This document shows, piece after piece, positions 19,829 to 27,996 of a stretch of DNA of 34,892 nucleotides. The notes below the pieces were generated by a model. It ran no database searches. It saw only the letters and a list, made by a program, of their open reading frames with translations, and was not told where the DNA came from. Origin of the DNA: Archaeoglobales archaeon (lineage in GTDB: Archaea; Halobacteriota; Archaeoglobi; Archaeoglobales; Archaeoglobaceae); NCBI GenBank assembly GCA_003662995.1, contig QMZC01000015.1:1-34892 (forward strand), in the 5' to 3' direction. Position 1 is the first letter of the stretch, and every line of letters starts with the position of its first letter. The position numbers and the translations under genes were made by a program.

Positions 19829-20844
19829 TGGCTGCTGTAAAAGGCAAACCACTAAAATGGAAGATCGATGCCGTTGAAGAGTTGAGGAATATCTTTACCT
19901 CTCATCCTGTAATTGCAATTGTAAGTTTTAGAGATGTTACCGCAAGGCAAATGCAAGACATAAGGAGGGAGTTTAAAGGCAAAGCAATCATCAAGGTAAC
20001 AAAAAATTCGTTGATTGAGAGAGCCTTAGATTCAGTAAACGGTGAATTTAAGAAATTAAAGGAGTTCGTTGGAGACCAGACGGCAATTGTTGCCTCAGAC
20101 ATCAATCCATTCAAGCTTTACAAGCTGCTTGAAGAAACAAAAGTGCCTTCACCATTGAAACCCAACCAAGTATCACCCGTTGATGTTGTCGTTGAAAAAG
20201 GACCTACGCCATTTCCGCCAGGCCCAATCATTGGAGAGTTACAATTGGCAGGATTGCCAGCGGCAATTGAAAGGGGTAAGATCGTAATTAAAGATACGGT
20301 AACGATTGTTAAGGCTGGGGAAGTTGTTAAGCCGGAGGTTGCAAGAGCTTTGGAGAAGTTGGAGATCAAACCGATAAAGATTGGTTTGGATGTTAGGGCT
20401 ATTTACGACAGTGGTGTAATACTAACAACGGACGTCCTCGCAATTGATGAGGAGAAGATAAAACAGGATTTTGCAGATGCATACACCAAAGCATTGAATT
20501 TGGCAGTGAATGCAGCTTATGTAACGCCTGAGACTGCTGAAATATTGCTAATCAAGGCATTTACAGATGCAAGGAATTTAGCCATCAACGCTTGCATATT
20601 CGAGAAGGATGTGATGCAAGACATAATCACGAAAGCTCATTCAGAGATGATTGCATTGGCTTCAATTTTGCCAGAAGAGGCTTTGGATGATGAACTAAAG
20701 AATCTTGCAACAGTTGCAGTTAAACCGGAAGTTGAGGAAAAAGTTGAAGAAACAGAGGAAACAAAAGAGGAAGAAGAGGAAGAGGAAGAAGAGGAAAAGA
20801 AGGAAGAAGAGGCTATTGAAGGTTTGGGAGCTTTGTTTGGTTAA
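19828..20844 (+). CDS. rplP0: 50S ribosomal protein L10 / acidic stalk protein P0
   Basis: 338-aa archaeal uL10/P0, which anchors the P1 dimers of the ribosomal stalk. The N-terminal rRNA-binding domain is clear ([30 protein letters not shown]), followed by the archaeal insertion with [18 protein letters not shown], and helical spines for P1 dimers (about 215-290). The C-terminus is an acidic tail of mostly Glu and Lys ending [12 protein letters not shown]. That tail is identical to the P1 tail. Length is normal for archaea. It overlaps the L1 stop by one base and is followed by P1 with a 14-bp gap. Confidence 0.95.
   Translation: MAAVKGKPLKWKIDAVEELRNIFTSHPVIAIVSFRDVTARQMQDIRREFKGKAIIKVTKNSLIERALDSVNGEFKKLKEFVGDQTAIVASDINPFKLYKLLEETKVPSPLKPNQVSPVDVVVEKGPTPFPPGPIIGELQLAGLPAAIERGKIVIKDTVTIVKAGEVVKPEVARALEKLEIKPIKIGLDVRAIYDSGVILTTDVLAIDEEKIKQDFADAYTKALNLAVNAAYVTPETAEILLIKAFTDARNLAINACIFEKDVMQDIITKAHSEMIALASILPEEALDDELKNLATVAVKPEVEEKVEETEETKEEEEEEEEEEKKEEEAIEGLGALFG
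20768..20844 (+). repeat. 77-bp exact repeat, copy 1 (3' end of P0 gene)
   Basis: Encodes the acidic tail and the stop codon of P0. By direct reading it is identical base for base with 21097-21173 at the end of the P1 gene; the two copies diverge immediately on both sides. Confidence 0.9.
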
Positions 20845-20845
20845 A

Positions 20846-20852
20846 GGAGGTG
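20846..20852 (+). promoter_or_regulatory. Strong ribosome-binding site of P1
   Basis: AGGAGGTG follows the P0 stop directly and lies about 7 nt before ATG 20859. It decides the P1 start against the in-frame GTG at 20850, which overlaps the site itself. The strength fits the need for several P1 copies per P0. Confidence 0.75.
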
Positions 20853-20858
20853 TTGTGG

Positions 20859-21173
20859 ATGGAGTATGTATATGCTGCGTTGCTTCTGCATTCTGCTGGT
20901 AAGGATATAAGTGAGGAGAACGTAAAGGCAGTATTGGAGGCTGCAGGTGTTGATGTGGACGATGCTAGAGTTAAAGCATTGGTTGCCGCTTTAGATGGAA
21001 TAGACATTAACGAGGCGATCTCAAAGGCTGCAATAACAGCTCCAGTAGCAGTTGCTCCAGCAGAAGCTGCACCAGCAGAAGCAATAGAGGAGAAGAAGGA
21101 AGAAGAGGAAGAGGAAGAAGAGGAAAAGAAGGAAGAAGAGGCTATTGAAGGTTTGGGAGCTTTGTTTGGTTAA
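20859..21173 (+). CDS. rpl12: 50S ribosomal protein L12 / acidic stalk protein P1
   Basis: 104-aa archaeal P1 (aL12). The N-terminal dimerisation and P0-binding domain [20 protein letters not shown] with [22 protein letters not shown] is followed by an Ala/Pro hinge (about 62-76), then the acidic tail ending [10 protein letters not shown], which recruits translational GTPases. The tail shares an exact 77-bp sequence with P0. The start is fixed by the strong ribosome-binding site just upstream. It is the last gene of the L1-P0-P1 operon; T-rich sequence (CTATTTTTAATTTTAAT, 21180-21196) follows and may terminate it. Confidence 0.95.
   Translation: MEYVYAALLLHSAGKDISEENVKAVLEAAGVDVDDARVKALVAALDGIDINEAISKAAITAPVAVAPAEAAPAEAIEEKKEEEEEEEEEKKEEEAIEGLGALFG
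21097..21173 (+). repeat. 77-bp exact repeat, copy 2 (3' end of P1 gene)
   Basis: Same sequence as 20768-20844, in direct orientation, 329 bp downstream. It ends exactly at the stop codon. Confidence 0.9.
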
Positions 21174-21296
21174 GATTTCTATTTTTAATTTTAATCAATT
21201 TATTGAGAATTGTGGTTAGTTAATACTATAATTAAACATTACAAGACAGGCAAACTAAAAGACAAACTAAAAGAATTTAAAAAATAAAATAAAATT

Positions 21297-22445
21297 TTAC
21301 TTTTCAACTTTTCGCCCAGTACTCTCCGAGTACACGTAGGCTATTGCCCTGTAAAGTAGGTGTGCAAATTTGGAATAGGGTGCATAGGTCAGCAATGAGA
21401 ACACAAATATCAGATGTATCAAGTAGATGTAGTAAGCCGTTGTGCTCTCAGCTAATCTAGCAAGTTCGATTGCTATTCCAGAAATTGCAACCAAATATAG
21501 CAATATTACAAAGAACCAGTCAAAATAAGAACCTAAACCCAACCTTTCAGGATCGCTGAACCTCTTGAATATCACCCACGTTGTTCCAGCAAACAGTGCA
21601 ACAAATCCCAAGTTACCAATAACCTTCACTGGATCGGTTGGTGGCAATGCTAACTCCATGCCCATTTGCAAGTAAACTACTGCTCCCAAAGTTGAGATTC
21701 CAAGCAGTATAAAGCCGTAGAACATCATTAGATGGGCAAAGTATCTGTAATTTGATGTTCCACAATCCTTAAACCTGTTATGCGTGATTATATCCCACAA
21801 AGCCGATAAAACAGCCTGCCAGAAACTTTTTCTTGCCTTAATTTCCATTTCCATGTCGTCAATTGCTTCAATGTCAAAAACTTTAGCTCCACCTTCTGTA
21901 ATTGCATTCCAGAAACGGTAAGCGCTGATTAAAGCCACCAAACCAACAAATCCACCCACAACGAATCCTGCCAATTCAACGTAGATGTGTGGTATGAAGT
22001 TCGACATCACTATTTCTCCCTCTGGTATGTAGCCCCATCCAAGGTTTGCTTGGGCATACTTCAACACTGCATAGATTAAAATTGCCGGAATTGCTAAAAA
22101 GAGTATAAATGAGGCTGGATGTGCCATGATTTTTGGAATAAACGAGGGCCATGAGTAAGTTTGAACTTGAGCTGCCCTAATCGCAGCCAACACCTCTCCG
22201 GGTTTAGCACCCCTTGGACAGTATTCTGAGCAATCGTTACAGTGATGACAGAGCCAAGCATCAACGTCTTTCAAAAGTCTATCCTTAACACCCCACTGCG
22301 CCCAGATCATCTCTTTCCTTGGAAACGGATTGTCATCGGGACTTATTGGGCAGATTACTGAACATGTAGCGCATTGATAACACTTCTTTAATGACTTGCC
22401 ACCCAAACTTATCAACTTTCTTGAAAAATTTGGATCTAACTCCAT
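21297..22445 (-). CDS. qmoC: Quinone-interacting membrane-bound oxidoreductase subunit QmoC
   Basis: 382-aa fusion of an HdrC-like iron-sulfur domain with an HdrE/NarI-like cytochrome b membrane domain, the membrane anchor of the Qmo complex that passes electrons from menaquinol toward APS reductase. The N-terminus has two [4Fe-4S] motifs: CYQCATCSVICP (about residue 22) and CHHCNDCSEYCP (about 66). About six membrane helices follow, beginning near residue 108, with candidate heme histidines in HIYVELAGF, HNRFKDCG, YRYFAHLMMFYG and YLIHLIFVF. It starts 9 bp after the qmoB stop with GGTGAT as ribosome-binding site. Last gene of qmoABC. Confidence 0.93.
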   Translation of the reverse strand: MELDPNFSRKLISLGGKSLKKCYQCATCSVICPISPDDNPFPRKEMIWAQWGVKDRLLKDVDAWLCHHCNDCSEYCPRGAKPGEVLAAIRAAQVQTYSWPSFIPKIMAHPASFILFLAIPAILIYAVLKYAQANLGWGYIPEGEIVMSNFIPHIYVELAGFVVGGFVGLVALISAYRFWNAITEGGAKVFDIEAIDDMEMEIKARKSFWQAVLSALWDIITHNRFKDCGTSNYRYFAHLMMFYGFILLGISTLGAVVYLQMGMELALPPTDPVKVIGNLGFVALFAGTTWVIFKRFSDPERLGLGSYFDWFFVILLYLVAISGIAIELARLAESTTAYYIYLIHLIFVFSLLTYAPYSKFAHLLYRAIAYVYSESTGRKVEK

Positions 22446-22454
22446 GTTATCACC

Positions 22455-24710
22455 TCAGAATCCTTTAAACGGATTGAATCCTAACTCCTTTATTTCTTCA
22501 ACGAAGTCATTAATGATTTTTGGAAGTTTGTCAAAGTCTGTGATTTCCACTTCGATTATCTTTACCCTCTCTGCCTCAATCATCAGTCTATCCAAAGTTT
22601 CCTTGATGTTCTCCATTCTTCTGTTTGCAAGCTCTGAACCTCTTATAAAGTGGCACTGATAGTCCTCACCGAATTTGCACCCCATCATCAGCACCCCATC
22701 AATACCTCTCGACATCGCATCCGCTATAAACACAGCATTTACTGAGCCGAGACACCTTACGGGTATAACTCTGACATGTGGGCTGTACGTCATCCTGTTC
22801 ATAGCAACCATGTCTAATGCTGGATATGCATCATTTTCACAGGCGAATATGATTATCCTCGGCACTTCTTCCTCTTCAGGTGGCACGTAAATTGCCTTTA
22901 TCATGGACGTTGCAGAATCAATGCTGTACTGCTTGAACGAAATTATCCTTTCTGGACATGCACCAAAGCAAATACCACATCTCCTGCATCTGAGCGGATT
23001 TGGCATGGGTGTTCCTTTTTCATCCTCATCCAAAGCACCGAATGGACACTCCTCCGTACAACGCTTACACTGTGTACATCTCTGCAAGAAGAATTGCGGA
23101 TAATCAATATCGCCCGTTCTTGGAAACGTTGTCATGCCTTGGGCAACAAGTTCAACAGCTTGTATAGCCTTTAATGCCGCACCAGCAGCATCATCCATGC
23201 ATGCTACCGCATCCATTGGCGCTCTAACACAACCAGCAGCGTAAATTCCGAGTCTTCTACTTTCATACGGGAAGCAGATGTAGTGAGAGTCTGGGAATCC
23301 ATACCTCAACGTTGGTAATTCTGGTCCTTGCCTATATTGCAAGTTCAAGATGTGGCCTTTCTTGGCTAACTCCTCAACCTCTTCTTCACTCTTTATTGGA
23401 TGCAAATCTACAATGTGCTTGTATGGAACAGCTTTCTCATCTGGAAACTCCTCTTTTACAGTGTACAAGCCTTTAATTGTTGAAACCATACCCGTAGCCA
23501 ACACGACTAGATCAACTTTGACTGTAATTGGCTCTCCAAGCAGTGTGTTTTCAACCTCAACAACCAACTTCCCATCCTCTTCATAAATGCTCTTGACGTC
23601 TCCTTTTGTTAGGAATATTCCTTCATCTTCTTGCGCTGATTTATAGAAGTCTTCCCAAAGCCCGAGAGTTCTCATATCCTTGTAGAAGATGTAAGCGTAA
23701 GCATCGTTTAGCATTCTAACGTACTTTGCTTGCTTTAATGTTACTAAACAGCAGACCGAAGAACAGTACGGCAAATGATTTTCATCTCTCTGCCCAGCAC
23801 ACTGAATAAAAGCCACACTTTTTACCTCTTTACCATTGACAACTATTTTTCCATTCTTTGCCAACTCCTCCATCTCGATGTTTGTAATTACGCCCTCGTA
23901 TTTTCCGTAACCCAATTCCTCAAGCTTCTCCGCCTCGTAAGGCTTCCAGCCAGTCGCAACAACAATTGCCCCAACCCTAAACTCTTCAACGTTGCCGTTT
24001 CTGTTCACCTTTACATCAAACATTCCCGGCTGACCGCTAATCTCTTCAATTGTCGTTGATGTGTAAACCTTTATTTTGTCATTGTTTTCGACCTCTTCAA
24101 TCTTTTTGAACACGATTGGGTCTTCAATTTCAATGTAGGGTGGTTTTGATGGTAAGGATTTGTAGTACTTAGCCATCCATCCTCCGAGCTTTTCCTCCTT
24201 CTCAACCAAGTATGCATTGTATCCAGCCTTTGCAATTTCTAAGGCAGCAGTTATCCCAGTGATACCGCCACCAACGACGAGTATGTCTTTAGATGTCTCT
24301 TCAATGTAAGGTTCAGGTAAATCGGATTTTTGCGCCTTAACAATTGCCATCTTCACGTAATCTTCAGCCATTAATTGCACTTCTTCCTTCGTTTCATCAT
24401 TGATTTCCTGACACCAAACAACCCCTTCTCTGAGATTTGCCCTCTCAACAATGCAGTTCTCAAAATTAAAGACGTCAGTGTTTACTCTTGGAGAGCAAGC
24501 TGCAACGACAACAGTATTTACACCATTGGCAACATCATCCTTTATAATTTTAACACCCTCTTCTCCGCACAGGTGGGGGTGTGTTTTAGCTTCAACGTTA
24601 AACTCATCCTGTACAGATTTCTTAAGCCTCTCAATATCCAGAAGATCGATATCACAGCCTGTACAAATATAAACGCCAAGCTTCTTTTCAACCTTCTCCT
24701 CCTCAGTCAT
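22455..24710 (-). CDS. qmoB: Quinone-interacting membrane-bound oxidoreductase subunit QmoB
   Basis: 751-aa HdrA-like flavoprotein with a C-terminal MvhD-like domain. The start is set at 24710, because GGGGGCGAT lies just upstream; an ATG at 24728 overlaps the end of qmoA. Order: an N-terminal HdrA segment (ICTGCDIDLLDIERL; HPHLCGEEG), the FAD-binding fold GGGITGITAALEIAKAGYNA (about 148) with EKLGGWMAKYYKSLPS, a cysteine motif CSSVCCLVTLKQAKYVR, a second dinucleotide region ending YAAGCVRAPMDAVACMDDAAGAAL, two [4Fe-4S] motifs CTQCKRCTEECPFGAL and CRRCGICFGACPERII, then the MvhD part with VRCLGSVNAVFIADA and GCKFGEDYQCHF. Likely function is cytoplasmic electron transfer between QmoA, QmoC and APS reductase. 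Confidence 0.93.
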   Translation of the reverse strand: MTEEEKVEKKLGVYICTGCDIDLLDIERLKKSVQDEFNVEAKTHPHLCGEEGVKIIKDDVANGVNTVVVAACSPRVNTDVFNFENCIVERANLREGVVWCQEINDETKEEVQLMAEDYVKMAIVKAQKSDLPEPYIEETSKDILVVGGGITGITAALEIAKAGYNAYLVEKEEKLGGWMAKYYKSLPSKPPYIEIEDPIVFKKIEEVENNDKIKVYTSTTIEEISGQPGMFDVKVNRNGNVEEFRVGAIVVATGWKPYEAEKLEELGYGKYEGVITNIEMEELAKNGKIVVNGKEVKSVAFIQCAGQRDENHLPYCSSVCCLVTLKQAKYVRMLNDAYAYIFYKDMRTLGLWEDFYKSAQEDEGIFLTKGDVKSIYEEDGKLVVEVENTLLGEPITVKVDLVVLATGMVSTIKGLYTVKEEFPDEKAVPYKHIVDLHPIKSEEEVEELAKKGHILNLQYRQGPELPTLRYGFPDSHYICFPYESRRLGIYAAGCVRAPMDAVACMDDAAGAALKAIQAVELVAQGMTTFPRTGDIDYPQFFLQRCTQCKRCTEECPFGALDEDEKGTPMPNPLRCRRCGICFGACPERIISFKQYSIDSATSMIKAIYVPPEEEEVPRIIIFACENDAYPALDMVAMNRMTYSPHVRVIPVRCLGSVNAVFIADAMSRGIDGVLMMGCKFGEDYQCHFIRGSELANRRMENIKETLDRLMIEAERVKIIEVEITDFDKLPKIINDFVEEIKELGFNPFKGF

Positions 24711-24711
24711 A

Positions 24712-25938
24712 TTATCGCCCCCTAACAACCTGTATAGCTTTTAATGCCGCCCCTGTAGCATCCTCGTTGCATGATGCAACATCCGCTGGTTTCCTTGCAA
24801 CTCCAGCAGCAACAATTCCTTCTTTTGGTACCACAAATCCGTATTCATCGTATTCAATACCTGGCACCTTGTATTCTGATGATGATGGTTGCATGCCAGT
24901 AGCCAAAACAACCATGTCAACCTTCTGCCTCGTTTTTACGCCAGTAGCTGTGTCTTCTGCAGTAACAATCAAGCCATCCTCGTCTTCTTCAATCTTTGCA
25001 ACTTTACCTTTTATCAACACAACGTTTTCATCTTTCTGCACTTTTGCGAAGAAGTCCTCATACCTGCCCAACGCCCTTATGTCGATGTAGAAGATGTAAA
25101 CCTTAGCATCGGGATACTGCTCCCTGATGTACGTTGCTTGTTTCAGCGTTGCCAAACAACAGATTGCCGAACAATACGGCAAATGGTTCTCATCCCTTGA
25201 ACCTGCGCATTGGACAAATGCCACGCTTTCAATCTCCTTGCCATCAGAAGGTCTTACGATTTTGCCTTTCGTAGGACCATTGTATGCAGCCAATCTCTCC
25301 ATCATCATGTTTGTTATAACGTCTGGATGCTCTGGCAACAGATTATCAAGATTCGAGGCATCATAAGGCTTCCAGCCAGTCGCAACAACAATTGAGCTAA
25401 CGTTTACTTTCATCGTTTGTGGCTCCATGTTTAAGTCGATAGCTTTGTACTTGCAAACGCTCAAACAAGCTTTACACTCGTCCTTTTTGCAGTATTCTGG
25501 GTCTATTACGTATTTTAATGGAAAAGCCATTTCATGTGGCAGATATATAGCCTTTGTGTTGTCCATTCCAAAGTTGAAGTCGTTTGGTCTCTCAACAGGA
25601 CAGACTTCAACGCACTCGTTGCATGCGGTGCAATTATCATTAACGTACCTTGGATTTATTTTAATCGTTACATCAAAGTTTCCTGCACTCCCCTCAATGC
25701 TCTCCACCTCTGCCATTGTTAGGATTTTTACTCGTGGATTGCTCTTAATTCTTTTGAAAAATATTTCCAAACCGCAATAAGGAGGACAGAGTTTTGGGAA
25801 ATACTTCCTCAGTTGAGCAACCCTTCCGCCAAGGTATGGATTCTTTTCGACAATGATGACGTCATAGCCCGTCTCTGCCGCTTCAATAGCTGCTGTTAAG
25901 CCAGCAATGCCGCCGCCAATAACTAAGATCGTGCTCAT
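24712..25938 (-). CDS. qmoA: Quinone-interacting membrane-bound oxidoreductase subunit QmoA
   Basis: 408-aa HdrA-related flavoprotein, first gene of the operon. FAD fold GGGIAGLTAAIEAAETGYDV (residues 8-27) with NPYLGGRVAQLRKYFPKLCPPYCG, a first Fe-S motif CTACNECVEVCPVE (about 104), a second, spread motif CKKDECKACLSVCKYKAIDL, then the conserved CSAICCLATLKQATYIREQYP and a C-terminal VAAGVARKPADVASCNEDATGAAL shared in pattern with QmoB. GGAGGGT sits 6 nt before the ATG. One base separates its stop from the qmoB start. QmoABC is diagnostic of dissimilatory sulfate reduction; the apr, sat and dsr genes are not in the window. Confidence 0.94.
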   Translation of the reverse strand: MSTILVIGGGIAGLTAAIEAAETGYDVIIVEKNPYLGGRVAQLRKYFPKLCPPYCGLEIFFKRIKSNPRVKILTMAEVESIEGSAGNFDVTIKINPRYVNDNCTACNECVEVCPVERPNDFNFGMDNTKAIYLPHEMAFPLKYVIDPEYCKKDECKACLSVCKYKAIDLNMEPQTMKVNVSSIVVATGWKPYDASNLDNLLPEHPDVITNMMMERLAAYNGPTKGKIVRPSDGKEIESVAFVQCAGSRDENHLPYCSAICCLATLKQATYIREQYPDAKVYIFYIDIRALGRYEDFFAKVQKDENVVLIKGKVAKIEEDEDGLIVTAEDTATGVKTRQKVDMVVLATGMQPSSSEYKVPGIEYDEYGFVVPKEGIVAAGVARKPADVASCNEDATGAALKAIQVVRGR

Positions 25939-26000
25939 ACTAACCCTCCTATCTGCTAAGATTAAAAAAATGGAAGTTTAAAAATATTTCCATTTTTCTG
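25939..26000 (-). promoter_or_regulatory. qmo operon promoter with inverted repeat around the TATA box
   Basis: AAAAATGGAA (25966-25975) and TTCCATTTTT (25988-25997) are perfect 10-bp arms with a 12-bp spacer. The spacer reads ATATTTTTAAAC on the minus strand and contains the probable TATA box, about 40-45 nt before the qmoA ATG. The transcript would start near 25955, giving a short leader with GGAGGGT. The arms straddle the TBP/TFB site, so a bound factor would block or alter initiation. Confidence 0.6.
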
Positions 26001-26160
26001 AATTAAATACTCCATAAGTCCTTTCAGCGCAGTTTTCCTTTTGAAAAAATATGTTAAATTATGTAAAATAGAGAGATAAAACACAATGTTTTGAATGGCT
26101 TGATTGGAATGGAAAAAGCAAAAAAAGTAAATTTATGAAAAAGTGCATCAGCAAAATATC

Positions 26161-26646
26161 ATGAACCTCTTCGGATTCAATGTGGAAGTTGTGTTCTTGG
26201 TTTCGAATGGAGATGTTTTGGCGTATGTGTGGCATTATACAAGGGAGAGAGCTTTTAATCACATGCAAAAAATCGTCGAATATCATGGCATTGGTGGAGA
26301 ATGGAAGAAATCTTTAAAACTAGAGAGGTGGCTTTTAGAGGAATTGCATAGAGTTGTCGTTGAAGGTAAAAAATTCAGTCTGCCTGAGTTTGATTATACT
26401 AACAAGAGAGTTTATGAGGAGATACTAAAAATACCAAAAGGCAAAACCCTGACTTATTCAGAAATAGCCAGAAAATCCGGAGTTAAGTACACTGAAGTGT
26501 TGATGGCGCTGTTAAAAAATCCCTTTCAAGTTTTAATACCCTGTCATAGATTGCTGACGAAAAAAGGTACACTTATGGGATTTCATCCACTCGGAAAAGA
26601 TGTAAAGAGTAAGATTTTGAGAATTGAAGGGGTTGAAGTTGAGTAA
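26161..26646 (+). CDS. ogt: Methylated-DNA-protein cysteine methyltransferase
   Basis: 161-aa suicide O6-alkylguanine repair protein. The active-site motif is VLIPCHRLL (acceptor Cys in PCHR). It is preceded by the helix-turn-helix DNA-binding part IPKGKTLTYSEIARKSGVKYTEVLMALLKNP, whose arginine finger position is less obvious than in bacterial Ogt (no clear RxV motif). The usual (V/I)PCHRV pattern is slightly altered to IPCHRLL. The start is placed at ATG 26161; an in-frame GTG at 26143 adds six residues with no better support. AAATTTATG near 26128-26136 is the TATA candidate. It is divergent from qmoABC. Confidence 0.9.
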   Translation: MNLFGFNVEVVFLVSNGDVLAYVWHYTRERAFNHMQKIVEYHGIGGEWKKSLKLERWLLEELHRVVVEGKKFSLPEFDYTNKRVYEEILKIPKGKTLTYSEIARKSGVKYTEVLMALLKNPFQVLIPCHRLLTKKGTLMGFHPLGKDVKSKILRIEGVEVE

Positions 26647-26909
26647 GTGAAATCCAAGTAAAATCAATTCTTCCTCAACAGAACCGCCATGCGCGGTTGA
26701 AAAAAGCTAAATTTGACAAGAAAACTGCTTGAAATAATTTTAAGCTACAAATTTCCAGTTCATGTTTGTCAAAATCAACTTTGGTTTGGTTAAAACATAG
26801 AGTAGATGAGACCAGAAACTCGTTAAGGGCTAAACTCGAAATCGTACCAAAGTGACAATTAACTAAGATAAAAAAGAAACCCTTAATATTCTTACCATCA
26901 ATACTAACC
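26647..26909. other. Intergenic region without a recognisable gene
   Basis: 263 bp. A perfect 6-bp stem, AACCGC-CATGC-GCGGTT, sits near 26680-26697. The minus strand has an open frame of 78 codons (26675-26911) starting VSIDGKNIKG and ending NRAWRFC; I see no domain and its start overlaps the CDP-archaeol synthase promoter, so I do not call it. CCTTAATATT (26881-26890) is the probable TATA box for the next gene, 20-29 nt before its ATG. Confidence 0.4.
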
Positions 26910-27455
26910 ATGCTTGAAATTGCCGACGTTGCATTAACATTCTGGCTTTTACTTCCCGCCTATACACCAAATAACTTTGCAGTGTTGGTTGGTGGTGGAA
27001 AGCCTTTGGATTTTGGTAAAACGTTTGTAGATGGTAAAAGAATTTTGGGCGATGGAAAAACAATAAGAGGTTCTGTTGGTGGAGTGATTGGTGGGTTGCT
27101 GATAGCGAATTTACAGTACGGTATAGAGAGACTCTTAAGCTTCCAGTTTTTTAGCAGCTTAACTTACCAAGAGTTTTTATTACTTGTATTCCTGCTCTCA
27201 TTTGGTGCTGTTTGTGGGGATGCTCTTGGCAGCTTTTTAAAGAGGAGACTTGGGTATGCACGAGGGGATGTTTTTCCAGTAGTTGATCAGCTAATGTTTT
27301 TGGCTGTAGCCTTCTTAATCGCATCCTATTCTCCATCTTTTTTCAAGCTGTTTGACTTAACAAAAATTATTATCGCTTTCATCATCACCCCACCACTGCA
27401 TTTAATAACAAACTTTATCGCATACAAATTGGGATTGAAAAACGTGCCTTGGTGA
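26910..27455 (+). CDS. carS: CDP-archaeol synthase
   Basis: 181-aa membrane enzyme that transfers CMP from CTP to unsaturated archaetidic acid, giving CDP-archaeol for archaeal phospholipid synthesis (DUF46/CarS family). Family motifs: LLPAYTPNNFAVLVGGGKPLDFG near the N-terminus, GDGKTIRGSVGG (about 51), and FGAVCGDALGSFLKRRLG with RGDVFPVVDQLMF (about 98-130), the CDP-alcohol cytidylyltransferase-like acidic site. Five hydrophobic segments are visible. It is probably leaderless. A pyrE reading frame begins 5 bp after the stop, so the two are cotranscribed. Confidence 0.93.
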   Translation: MLEIADVALTFWLLLPAYTPNNFAVLVGGGKPLDFGKTFVDGKRILGDGKTIRGSVGGVIGGLLIANLQYGIERLLSFQFFSSLTYQEFLLLVFLLSFGAVCGDALGSFLKRRLGYARGDVFPVVDQLMFLAVAFLIASYSPSFFKLFDLTKIIIAFIITPPLHLITNFIAYKLGLKNVPW

Positions 27456-27459
27456 TTGT

Positions 27460-27996
27460 ATGTTAGAAGATTTAGCAAAAAAACTGGTTGAAATAAAAGC
27501 AGTAAAGTTTGGGGAATTTGATTTTAACATCAGGTAAAAAAGCAACGTTTACGTTGACATTAAAATTGCATCGACACATCCCGACGTTCTAAGGTTAATC
27601 GTAAAGGCAATGGCTGAAAAATTAAAAGGCTTGGATTTTGATAAGATAGCATGCATAGAGTTGGGAGGTGTGCCATTAGCTGTTGCTCTGTCTTTAGAAC
27701 TAAACAAACCATACGTAATATTGAGAAAGCAGAAAAAAGAACACGGAATCAAGGCAGATTACGTTGGTGAAATAAAAGAGAATGAGAAATTCGTGGTGGT
27801 TGAAGATGTCACAACAACAGGAAATTCTGCACTATCTGTTGTCGAGAGATTAAAGAGTTATAAGGCGAAAGTTTCAGCGGTAATTGTAGTTGTTGATGGG
27901 GAAGAGGGGGCTGAAGAAAAATTTGACGTGTTCATACCCCTGTTAACCTTAACTCAGCTTTTGGGTCTCAAACACTCCAGCCTTAAAAGTGGTTGA
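27460..27996 (+). pseudogene. pyrE: Orotate phosphoribosyltransferase, interrupted by two compensating indels
   Basis: PyrE makes OMP from orotate and PRPP. The frame starts at ATG 27460 (MLEDLAKKLVEIKAVKFGEF) and meets TAA at 27535-27537. The same frame resumes as KSNVYVDIKIASTHPDVLR and runs to 27996, with the PRPP loop VVVEDVTTTGNSALSVVE intact. Between the two, the neighbouring frame reads ILTSGKK, exactly what PyrE proteins have before KSxxYxD. So one extra base near G27520 and one missing A in the A6 run at 27536-27541 explain the stop, and the repaired protein is about 178 aa, normal for PyrE. If real, only a short product from the ATG at 27610 would be made, lacking the N-terminal substrate region. 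The 3' end overlaps the convergent regulator gene by 43 bp. Confidence 0.8.

Noticed and set aside
20768-21173. CRISPR-like or transposon-derived repeat
   Set aside because: The two copies are the coding ends of P0 and P1 and end at the stop codons; there is no spacer array or mobile-element feature.
26675-26911. Minus-strand open frame of 78 codons beginning VSIDGKNIKG, reminiscent of a transposase fragment
   Set aside because: Only the first few residues recall the IDGK motif of some transposases. No catalytic residues, terminal inverted repeats or target duplications are visible, and it overlaps the next gene's promoter.
27535-27537. Stop codon recoding in pyrE
   Set aside because: The codon is TAA, not the TGA or TAG used for selenocysteine or pyrrolysine, and the expected residues lie in the adjacent frame, so paired indels explain it better.
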